A stretch of 7,878 nt of DNA, from assembly GCA_023427705.1 (NCBI GenBank), contig JAEZAL010000087.1, positions 1 to 7,878 on the forward strand, in the 5' to 3' direction. This DNA comes from Bacillota bacterium. Its GTDB lineage: Bacteria > Bacillota > Clostridia > Clostridiales > Clostridiaceae. Made by a program: the position numbers and the translations under genes. A model generated the notes under the pieces. It was not told the DNA's origin, did no database searches, and saw only the letters and a program-made list of their open reading frames with translations. Shown piece after piece: positions 1 to 5,986 of the stretch. How positions within the stretch are numbered: position 1 is the first letter of the stretch; each line of letters opens with the position of its first letter.

Positions 1-1788
1 CCTTTTATACATGTTTTAAAAAATGGCTCTGGAGTAGTAAAAAGAAAAATAGAAGATATATTTGGAAATTCACTAATGGAAAGTGAAAAAAAGAGTCTTG
101 CAACTTTAGTTTATTATCCAGAGCAAAAATTAGAAATTGTATTAAAGGAAGAAAAAAATATTGATGATTGGTATAAGATAACCTTATATAGATTAATAGA
201 ACTATGTAGATTTGTATCATCAAAATATACAAGATCAAAAGTAAGAAAAGCTCTTCCTAAGGACTTTGCTTATGTTATTGAGGAATTACTTCATGAACAA
301 GTAAGTGAAATTGATAAACAAAAATATTATGACAAGATTATTACTACAATTATAGAAATTAATAGGGCAAATGAATTTATAGTAGCTTTATCCAAGCTTA
401 TACAAAGGTTAGTTATAGATAGACTCCATATATTAGGAGATATTTATGATAGGGGACCAAGACCTGACATAATATTAGATACTCTTATTGACTATCATTC
501 AGTAGATATTCAATGGGGAAATCATGATATTTTATGGATGGGGGCAGCTGCTGGTTCAAGGGTTTGTATGGCTAATGTTTTAAGAATATCTGCAAGGTAT
601 TCTAATTTAGATATAATAGAAGATATATATGGAATTAATATGTTACCTTTAGCTACCTTTGCACTAAAGTATTATAAAGAAGATTCTTGTAAGAACTTTA
701 TTCCAAAGGAATATGATAATAATTCAGAAGTTGAATTAATAGCAAAGATGCATAAAGCAATAACAATGATACAATTTAAGCTTGAGCATGAAATAATAAG
801 TAGAAATCCAGAGTTTAATATGAATCATAGATTATTATTAAACAATATAGATTTTGAAAATGGAACTATTAAAATAAAGGATAAAGTTTATAAGCTCAAT
901 GATGAGAGCTTTCCAACTATAGATAGGGATAATCCTTTTAAGCTTACTAAAGATGAGGAAATATTAATTCAAAAAATAGAGTCATCATTTATTAATAGCG
1001 AAAAACTACAAAGACATATTGCATTTCTATTTGAAAAGGGTAACATATATTTAAAATATAATGATAGTTTATTATTTCATGGATGTATTCCCTTAAATGC
1101 TGATAAGTCTTTTGCCAGTATGAATATACAAGGGAAATATTATAAGGGTAAAGATCTTTTAGATAAATTTGAGTCATTAGTAAGAGAAGGATATTTTAGT
1201 AAAAGGGATACCAAAGAAAAAGAATATGGAATGGATATAATGTGGTATCTTTGGACTGGAAATAAGTCATCATTATTTGGGAAAGAAGAAATGACAACTT
1301 TTGAAAGGTATTTTATAGATGATAAAAATGCTCATAAAGAACATAAGAACCATTATTATAAATGGAGAGATGATGAAGAAATTTGTAATACTATTCTTAG
1401 TGAATTTGGAATTGACTCAAACGAAGGTAGAATAATAAATGGACATGTTCCTGTAAAAAATAAAAATGGAGAAAGTCCAATTAAAGCTAACGGAAAGCTT
1501 ATAGTAATAGATGGTGGATTTTCAAAAGCATATAGAAGTCATACAGGAATAGCAGGATATACTTTAATTTATAATTCTTATGGGTTACAGTTAGTTGCTC
1601 ATGAACCATTTGATTCTACAGAAGAGGCTATAGTAAAAGAAAAGGATATACTATCTACAACTTTGGTAGTTGAGAAAAATCTAGAAAGAAAGAGAGTAGC
1701 AGATACAGATATTGGACTAGAGCTTAAAAAGCAAATCAAGGATTTAAAAATGCTTCTTACTGCATATAGAAAAGGATTAATTAAATAA
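1..1788 (+). CDS. fbp: Fructose-1,6-bisphosphatase class III, 5'-truncated by window edge
   Basis: The enzyme dephosphorylates fructose 1,6-bisphosphate to fructose 6-phosphate in gluconeogenesis (cytoplasmic). The reading frame is open from base 1 (Pro-Phe-Ile-His-Val...), so the first internal ATG at 76 is not the start. 595 codons are visible, and about 50-80 N-terminal residues, with the first metallophosphatase motif, lie outside the window, judged from family lengths near 640-670. Visible calcineurin-like metallophosphatase motifs are GDIYDRG (436-456), GNHD (517-528) and NGHVPV (1438-1455), followed by a conserved C-terminal block with VIDGGFSKAY and HTGIAGYTLIYNSYG. This order and the large size are typical of the Firmicutes class III enzyme and unlike classes I and II. 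The stop is TAA and a strong hairpin follows. No frameshift is seen. The family assignment is secure. Confidence 0.95.
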   Translation, partial: PFIHVLKNGSGVVKRKIEDIFGNSLMESEKKSLATLVYYPEQKLEIVLKEEKNIDDWYKITLYRLIELCRFVSSKYTRSKVRKALPKDFAYVIEELLHEQVSEIDKQKYYDKIITTIIEINRANEFIVALSKLIQRLVIDRLHILGDIYDRGPRPDIILDTLIDYHSVDIQWGNHDILWMGAAAGSRVCMANVLRISARYSNLDIIEDIYGINMLPLATFALKYYKEDSCKNFIPKEYDNNSEVELIAKMHKAITMIQFKLEHEIISRNPEFNMNHRLLLNNIDFENGTIKIKDKVYKLNDESFPTIDRDNPFKLTKDEEILIQKIESSFINSEKLQRHIAFLFEKGNIYLKYNDSLLFHGCIPLNADKSFASMNIQGKYYKGKDLLDKFESLVREGYFSKRDTKEKEYGMDIMWYLWTGNKSSLFGKEEMTTFERYFIDDKNAHKEHKNHYYKWRDDEEICNTILSEFGIDSNEGRIINGHVPVKNKNGESPIKANGKLIVIDGGFSKAYRSHTGIAGYTLIYNSYGLQLVAHEPFDSTEEAIVKEKDILSTTLVVEKNLERKRVADTDIGLELKKQIKDLKMLLTAYRKGLIK

Positions 1789-1801
1789 GAAATTATTAAA
1801 G

Positions 1802-1840
1802 AAGATGTATTAATTCAACTTTTCAATTAATACATCTTTT
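1802..1840 (+). terminator. Intrinsic terminator after fbp
   Basis: Perfect 14-bp inverted repeat: arm 1802-1815 (AAGATGTATTAATT), 9-nt loop, arm 1825-1838, with stem and tail ending in TCTTTT. It begins 14 nt after the fbp stop. The U tract is short, so it may be only partly efficient, but the stem is long and perfect and no other function is evident. Confidence 0.75.
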
Positions 1841-1970
1841 ATTAAATTATTAGGGAAATTTAAAGTAAGTTTATTTTAATAATTTTGTAATTAAAAATTA
1901 ACTTAGAATTACTAAATTTTGATATAGAATTATATTACAATTACAAAAATTGGTTAAGGGGTGTAGGAGC

Positions 1971-2585
1971 ATGCAAAAAATAGTATTAAACAAAAAAAGG
2001 ATATTAATTATAGCATTAACATTTATATTTATAGTAGGCGGCTTATTAAGTTATAAAATTATATTTAAAAGAGATAAATATGAAAATGAAGGAATAAATA
2101 TGACTGAAGAAGAAAAAGAGGTTGTAGGGAAAGTTATAGAACTAGCTGAATCAAAAGTTGGATTTCAATATGTTTGGGGAGGAAAAGGAGAGATAATGAC
2201 TGAAGAGAGACTTAATGAACTTATTAGTTATTATGGAGATAGTTATTACCCACTAAGTAAAGAAACATATATAGGGAGTCAAGCGTTTGATTGTTCTGGA
2301 TTAACATATTGGACTTATAGAGAAGTAACAGGTGAAGAAATAGGTTATTCAACCTTTGATCAAGAAGATATTTTGCAAGGTTATGAAGTTAATAAGGAAG
2401 ATTTACAGCCTGGTGATTTAGTATATACTCCTGGACATGTAGTTTTATATAAGGGCAGGGGGAAAATTATCCACGCACATAATAAATATATTTATCCAGT
2501 TGGTGGAATAAAAGAGGACGATTTATACTTAAATGACGATAGTGTAATTTATAGACCTATTGATTATATTAATTCCTTAAAATAG
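1971..2585 (+). CDS. Membrane-anchored NlpC/P60 family peptidase
   Basis: Predicted cell-wall endopeptidase (C40 family) of 204 residues that would cleave peptidoglycan stem peptides outside the membrane. The N-terminus is short and basic, followed by one hydrophobic segment (about residues 11-30), so it is an uncleaved anchor or signal anchor. The catalytic domain covers about 50-195, with FDCSG giving Cys108, GHVVLY giving His156 and IHAHN giving His168 as the likely triad. Between YVWGG (67-71) and FDCSG lie about 34 residues where most family members have only a few. I chose ATG 1971 because AAGGGG (1956-1961) lies 9 nt upstream; an in-frame TTG at 1950 has no ribosome binding site. It stands alone between the fbp terminator and the tyrS promoter. 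I see no convincing promoter in 1841-1955 and no terminator of its own before the next promoter. Its target bond is not predictable. Confidence 0.88.
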   Translation: MQKIVLNKKRILIIALTFIFIVGGLLSYKIIFKRDKYENEGINMTEEEKEVVGKVIELAESKVGFQYVWGGKGEIMTEERLNELISYYGDSYYPLSKETYIGSQAFDCSGLTYWTYREVTGEEIGYSTFDQEDILQGYEVNKEDLQPGDLVYTPGHVVLYKGRGKIIHAHNKYIYPVGGIKEDDLYLNDDSVIYRPIDYINSLK

Positions 2586-2607
2586 TTTGTTGAAAATTTA
2601 AAAGATA

Positions 2608-2636
2608 TTGACAATCAGAAAAATAAGATTTATAAT
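2608..2636 (+). promoter_or_regulatory. Consensus sigma-A promoter of the tyrS leader
   Basis: TTGACA (2608-2613), a 17-nt spacer, then TATAAT (2631-2636): an exact match to the vegetative consensus at ideal spacing. It lies 22 nt after the stop of the NlpC/P60 gene. Transcription should start near 2642-2645, giving a leader of about 540 nt before tyrS. A perfect promoter fits an operon whose output is set downstream by riboswitch termination. Confidence 0.88.
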
Positions 2637-2662
2637 CCGTATTAATAAATAAGCATAACTAA

Positions 2663-2680
2663 GAATTATTTTAATAATTC
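2663..2680 (+). other. Perfect palindrome near the leader 5' end
   Basis: GAATTATT-TT-AATAATTC is an exact 18-nt inverted repeat about 20 nt after the predicted transcription start. In RNA it would form a short A/U-rich hairpin with a UUUU-type loop ahead of T-box stem I. It has no U tract, so it is not a terminator. A 5'-end stabilising hairpin is possible, but chance is not excluded. Confidence 0.4.
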
Positions 2681-2860
2681 GGAGTATAAGATAATAAAAA
2701 GCTGTGATAAGAAGAAGTAGTAATTAGTAAGTCTTACAGAAAGTTACCGTTTGATGAGAGGTGCAAGAAAAACTAATTATGAATACATCTTTGAGCTTCA
2801 CACCAAATGGAGTTGTTAGAATACAGTGGAGATAAAATGAATAAGTATTAATGGATTTTT

Positions 2861-2881
2861 AAAACTCCAGAGGAGTTTTTT
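2861..2881 (+). terminator. Second, internal terminator-like hairpin in the T-box leader
   Basis: AAAACTCC (2861-2868), loop AGA, GGAGTTTT (2872-2879), with a T tract running through 2881. It has the form of an intrinsic terminator, yet lies between stem I and the canonical 3' half of the T-box. Its left arm can instead pair with TGGAGTT (2808-2814) just after stem I, a 7-bp alternative fold. It may be a second regulated stop, a stop for read-through from the upstream gene, or part of inserted sequence. Confidence 0.55.
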
Positions 2882-2890
2882 CATTAATTC

Positions 2891-2918
2891 TACATTCTTC
2901 ATTTTACATTTTTCATTG
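2891..2918 (+). repeat. Two-copy 14-nt tandem repeat inside the leader
   Basis: TACATTCTTCATTT (2891-2904) is followed directly by TACATTTTTCATTG (2905-2918), 12 of 14 bases identical. This pyrimidine-rich stretch resembles simple intergenic repeats of AT-rich clostridial genomes (recollection, not searched). It lies between the internal hairpin and the 3' half of the T-box, and would be largely unstructured in RNA. Confidence 0.5.
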
Positions 2919-3058
2919 TACGACAGTACCTAGTAGGCTGTGACGTATCCTTGCACACGTTATAGTGCTAGAGTATTACCTAGTTTAATCTAGAGTACTC
3001 GAAAAGGTAGACAATGTGAATTGTCTATGAACTAAGGTGGTAACACGAAGATTTTTAT

Positions 3059-3097
3059 CTCTCGTCCTTTGATATAAGGGCGGGAGTTTTTTATTTT
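3059..3097 (+). terminator. T-box regulated terminator
   Basis: CTCTCGTCCTT (3059-3069) pairs with AAGGGCGGGAG (3076-3086), 11 pairs including two G-U, loop TGATAT, followed by TTTTTTATTTT. Its left arm contains the CCTT that the T-box antiterminator uses, so the two folds exclude each other, as expected for a T-box switch. From here to the tyrS ribosome binding site (3098-3170) I see only a weak ATAAGC/GCTTAT inverted repeat. Confidence 0.92.
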
Positions 3098-3185
3098 CCC
3101 ACAGGTTCTAAATTATTAATAAGCTTTAATACATTATCCTTATAGAGCTTGCTTATATTAAAAAATATAAGAGGAGTGTCAAAAA

Positions 3186-4382
3186 ATGAAAAAAGTAGAG
3201 GAACAACTGAAAATTATTAAAAAGGGAGCAGAATTAATAGTTAGTGAAGAAGGGCTTAGATTAAAACTAGAAAAATCAATAGAAAATAATAAACCATTAA
3301 TTATTAAACTAGGACTTGATCCAAGTGCTCCTGATATTCATTTAGGTCATGCTGTAGTTTTAAGAAAGATTAAGCAAATGCAGGATTTAGGACACAAAGC
3401 AGTTATAGTTATAGGTGATTTTACAGGGAAAATTGGAGATCCAACAGGAAAAGCAAAGGGAAGAAAAGCCTTAACTGAAGAGGAAGTATTAAGAAATGCA
3501 GAAACCTATAAAAATCAAATTTTTAAGGTTTTAGATAAAGATAAAACTGAAGTTAAATTTAATAGTCATTGGCTTTCAAAGTTAAACTTTGATGATGTAT
3601 TAAAGCTGGCAGCTACAACTACTGTAGCTAGAATGTTAGAAAGAGATGATTTTCAAAAAAGATATAAAAATAATGTTCCAATAGGAATTCATGAATTCTT
3701 TTACCCATTAATGCAAGCATATGATTCAATAGAGTTAAAAGCAGATATTGAACTTGGAGGAACAGATCAAACTTTTAATATACTAATGGGTAGAAATTTA
3801 CAAAAGATTAAAGGACAAGAACAGCAAATTGCTATGTTTATGCCAATACTAGAGGGCTTAGATGGAAATGAAAAAATGAGTAAAAGTTTAGGAAATTACA
3901 TTGGGGTAAATGAAGAAGCAAGTGTGATGTTTAAAAAGGTTATGGAAGTGCCAGATAACCTAATAATAAAATATTTTGAATTAGCAACAGATGAGCACCC
4001 AGATAAAATAGAAGAAATAAGGGCAAGACTTAATAATGGAGAAAATCCAAGAGATATTAAGCTAGAGTTAGCAAAAATAATTACTTCTTTATACAATACA
4101 AAAGAACAGGTAAATGAAGCTGTTAATTTTTATAATACTGCCTTTACTAAAAAATCTATACCAGATAATATTCCAAGTTTAAATCTTAATGGGAATAATT
4201 TAAGAGATATTCTTGATGATTTAATAAAGGGAAAATTAGTATCTAGTAAAAAAGAATTTAATAGGTTACTAGAGCAAGGTGGAGTTCAGCTTAATGGAGA
4301 AAAAATAAGGGGCTTAGATACAAGTATAAAAGAAAATGATGTATTAAAAATAGGAAAGAAAAGATTTCTTAAACTAATATAA
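3186..4382 (+). CDS. tyrS: Tyrosyl-tRNA synthetase, KMSKS type (TyrZ-like)
   Basis: Class I aminoacyl-tRNA synthetase that charges tRNA-Tyr with tyrosine using ATP. It has 398 residues, normal for the family. The HIGH-like motif is HLGH (52-55); YPLMQ (173-177) and GGTDQ (191-195) belong to the tyrosine site; the second ATP signature is KMSKS (230-234). Having KMSKS rather than KFGKT places it with the second bacterial TyrRS type, like TyrZ of Bacillus subtilis. The C-terminal S4 RNA-binding domain covers about 335-398. The start is supported by AGGAG (3172-3176), 9 nt before the ATG. It lies under the tyrosine T-box, so expression should rise when uncharged tRNA-Tyr accumulates. The next gene starts 21 nt after its stop with no terminator between. 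All key motifs are intact. Confidence 0.97.
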   Translation: MKKVEEQLKIIKKGAELIVSEEGLRLKLEKSIENNKPLIIKLGLDPSAPDIHLGHAVVLRKIKQMQDLGHKAVIVIGDFTGKIGDPTGKAKGRKALTEEEVLRNAETYKNQIFKVLDKDKTEVKFNSHWLSKLNFDDVLKLAATTTVARMLERDDFQKRYKNNVPIGIHEFFYPLMQAYDSIELKADIELGGTDQTFNILMGRNLQKIKGQEQQIAMFMPILEGLDGNEKMSKSLGNYIGVNEEASVMFKKVMEVPDNLIIKYFELATDEHPDKIEEIRARLNNGENPRDIKLELAKIITSLYNTKEQVNEAVNFYNTAFTKKSIPDNIPSLNLNGNNLRDILDDLIKGKLVSSKKEFNRLLEQGGVQLNGEKIRGLDTSIKENDVLKIGKKRFLKLI

Positions 4383-4403
4383 AGCTTACTAAAGAGGTGT
4401 TAT

Positions 4404-5528
4404 ATGAAGGAAATATATTTAAAATACAAAATAGTAAGAGTATTAATTAAAATTATAATTGCTATTCTAATACTAATATTATTAGTATTTTTGTTTTTAA
4501 AAATATGGAAACCTTTTGGTGCTACTCCATCAAAAGAGGATAAAAAAGATTATGAAGAAAGAGCTACTAATTATAAAAATGGTCTTTTTAACAACGAAAG
4601 AGATTTTAAGATGATATATAATGATGATAAAGAAAATGAATATGTTTCTAAAAAAGGTATGATACCTACTGATGATTTACCTACAGCAACACCAAGTTAT
4701 AAGGAAAATCCTAGTATTGATGATTTTAATATAACTTGGTTTGGACATTCAACTATATTAATGCAAATGCATGGAATGAATATTTTAATAGACCCAGTGT
4801 TTAGCGAAAAGGCATCTCCAGTATCATTTGCTGGTCCTTCTAGGTATAGTGATATTGTAATGGAAACTGAAGAATTACCCAATATAGATATAGTAGTTAT
4901 TTCACATGATCATTATGATCATTTAGACTATAAAACTATAAAAGAAATAGATAGTAAAGTTGATAAATATATAGTTCCATTAGGAATAGAGAATCATTTG
5001 GAAAGATGGGGAGTAGGTAAAGATAAAATAATTAATTTAGCTTGGTGGGAAGAAGTAAATATTAATGGGTTATTAATAGCATGTACTCCTGCAAAACATT
5101 ATTCAGGAAGAAATGTAATTGATATGTATAATAATCTATGGGCTTCATGGGTATTTATTGATGAAAATCATAAAGTGTTTACAAGTGGAGATAGCGGTTT
5201 TGATAAACACTTTGAAGAAATATATAATAAATACGGAGAATTTGATTTTGCAATGCTGGAATCAGGACAATATGATGTTAAATGGAGGTCAACACATATG
5301 ACTCCAGAAGAGGCAGTAGAAGCAGGTAAAATATTAAAGGCTAAAGTAATAATGCCAATCCATTGGGGGGCCTTTAAATTAGCAAACCATCCTTGGGATG
5401 ATTCTGTAGAAAGATTTACTTTAAAAGCTGATGAAGAAAATATAAATTATATAACTCCTATGTTAGGTGAAACAATTAGTTATCAACTAAATCCTAAAAT
5501 AAATAAGTGGTGGACTAATATCAAATAA
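4404..5528 (+). CDS. Membrane-anchored MBL-fold metallohydrolase (NAPE-PLD/UlaG-like)
   Basis: 374 residues. A basic start and one hydrophobic helix (about 11-33) anchor the protein, followed by a linker to about residue 105. The rest is a metallo-beta-lactamase fold: TWFGHST (111-117), the metal motif HDHYDH (168-173), a further His in PAKHYSGR (His232), SGDSG with Asp263, and PIHWGAF with His320. This motif set matches the NAPE-PLD-like/UlaG-like branch, whose members cleave phosphodiester or lactone bonds; the substrate here is unknown. With the N-in, C-out topology suggested by the basic N-terminus, the domain would face outside, but this is inference. GAGGTG (4394-4399) supports the ATG. 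The gene follows tyrS by 21 nt with no promoter or terminator visible between, so it is probably co-transcribed under T-box control. The fold is sure, the function is not. Confidence 0.9.
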   Translation: MKEIYLKYKIVRVLIKIIIAILILILLVFLFLKIWKPFGATPSKEDKKDYEERATNYKNGLFNNERDFKMIYNDDKENEYVSKKGMIPTDDLPTATPSYKENPSIDDFNITWFGHSTILMQMHGMNILIDPVFSEKASPVSFAGPSRYSDIVMETEELPNIDIVVISHDHYDHLDYKTIKEIDSKVDKYIVPLGIENHLERWGVGKDKIINLAWWEEVNINGLLIACTPAKHYSGRNVIDMYNNLWASWVFIDENHKVFTSGDSGFDKHFEEIYNKYGEFDFAMLESGQYDVKWRSTHMTPEEAVEAGKILKAKVIMPIHWGAFKLANHPWDDSVERFTLKADEENINYITPMLGETISYQLNPKINKWWTNIK

Positions 5529-5533
5529 AAAAG

Positions 5534-5583
5534 GATATCTGTTTTTATTAAATATAAAATTATAATTTAATAAAACAGATATC
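5534..5583. terminator. Long hairpin between converging transcripts
   Basis: Arms 5534-5553 and 5565-5583 pair over 19 bp with one bulged T; the loop is 11 nt. It starts 5 nt after the stop of the metallohydrolase gene. The + strand tail TCTTATTT is weak, while on the - strand the hairpin is followed by CCTTTTTTATTT. It therefore looks bidirectional and separates the + strand operon from the - strand genes. Confidence 0.8.
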
Positions 5584-5641
5584 TCTTATTTAATTATAAA
5601 GATATTTACGCTATAAACTCAATTTTAATTTGATTTTCTGT

Positions 5642-5672
5642 AAAAATATGTGAGGTGCAACACATAGTTTTT
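5642..5672 (-). terminator. Terminator of the small basic-protein gene
   Basis: On the - strand, TATGTG (5666-5661), an 8-nt loop and CACATA (5652-5647) form a 6-bp stem. It is extended by AAAAA and TTTTT on either side with one bulged C, and the T tract forms the tail. It lies about 20 nt after the stop codon of the 5691-5861 gene. Confidence 0.65.
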
Positions 5673-5690
5673 AGTAATATAGCTTTATCA

Positions 5691-5861
5691 TTACTTGTTA
5701 TGAGATAATTTTGATCTCTTAGTATATTTCTTACCGTTAGAGTGAGAACCTTTCTTTACTCCGTTTTCAATTCCTATTTCTGCTCCAGACTCAGAATACA
5801 TTTTTCTAAGTTCTGCATTTGACTTAGGTCTATCTTTATGCCTATTCTTATTATTATCCAT
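5691..5861 (-). CDS. Small basic protein of unknown function (56 aa)
   Basis: Unrecognised family. The frame has 56 codons from an ATG preceded by a perfect AGGAGG (plus-strand CCTCCT, 5871-5876) at good distance, which strongly supports translation. The product begins MDNNKNRHKDRPKS, contains ELRKMYSESGAEIGIENG near residues 17-34, and ends in a Lys/Ser/His/Asn-rich tail. It has no Cys or Trp, no membrane segment and no signal peptide, so it is probably cytoplasmic, strongly basic and largely disordered. The central EIGIENG and the charge loosely recall small nucleic-acid-binding or spore-core proteins, but no diagnostic motif of acid-soluble spore proteins is present and I do not assign one. 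It lies between the ABC-F terminator and its own terminator, so it is probably monocistronic; a weak CTAATATA is the only promoter-like element upstream. Confidence 0.75.
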   Translation of the reverse strand: MDNNKNRHKDRPKSNAELRKMYSESGAEIGIENGVKKGSHSNGKKYTKRSKLSHNK

Positions 5862-5913
5862 CTTAAACTACCTCCTAGAATAAGTTGTCTATATTAGTAT
5901 TTCACTAAAAAGA

Positions 5914-5963
5914 TAAAAAATTATATATAAATAGATGATTTAAAGGCATCTATTTATATATAA
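5914..5963 (-). terminator. Terminator of the ABC-F gene
   Basis: Perfect 17-bp stem (5921-5937 with 5947-5963) around a 9-nt loop. Read on the - strand it is followed by TTTTTTA, then a further T run. It begins 23 nt after the ABC-F stop codon. The plus-strand side has no T tract, so it acts for the - strand only. Confidence 0.88.
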
Positions 5964-5986
5964 GTAAAAAAAATGAATTTATAAAA

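Larger units (their letters stand above)
2701..3097 (+). promoter_or_regulatory. Tyrosine-specific T-box riboswitch (tyrS leader)
   Basis: This leader binds uncharged tRNA-Tyr and permits transcription of tyrS when charging is low. Stem I closes with TGTGA (2703-2707) and TCACA (2798-2802). An 8-bp helix (2721-2728 with 2772-2779) sits above the specifier loop, whose S-turn is AGTA (2716-2719) opposite GAA (2781-2783). The next triplet, TAC (2784-2786), is the tyrosine specifier. AGAAAG and GATGAGAGG correspond to the distal bulge and loop. Later come a GAGTA/TACTC hairpin (2971-3000), a perfect 8-bp stem III with a GTGA loop (3008-3027) and the T-box AAGGTGGTAACACG (3034-3047). AAGG can pair with CCTT (3066-3069), exposing TGGT (3038-3041) to pair with the tRNA ACCA end; the final T predicts discriminator A, as in tRNA-Tyr. 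About 230 nt separate stem I from the T-box, longer than usual. The stem II assignment is tentative. Confidence 0.93.

Noticed and set aside
76..78. ATG at 76 as the start of fructose-bisphosphatase
   Set aside because: The frame continues unbroken to base 1 with family-like sequence (His-Val-Leu-Lys-Asn-Gly-Ser-Gly-Val-Val), so the true start is outside the window.
1950..1970. TTG at 1950 as the start of the NlpC/P60 protein
   Set aside because: No ribosome binding site precedes it, and it would add seven residues over the AAGGGG site that serves ATG 1971.
2754..2819. A 21-residue open frame in the tyrS leader containing Asn-Tyr-Glu-Tyr, resembling a tyrosine-rich leader peptide
   Set aside because: It has no Shine-Dalgarno, and the bases are fully explained by T-box stem I, including the specifier loop; the TAC in frame is the specifier itself.
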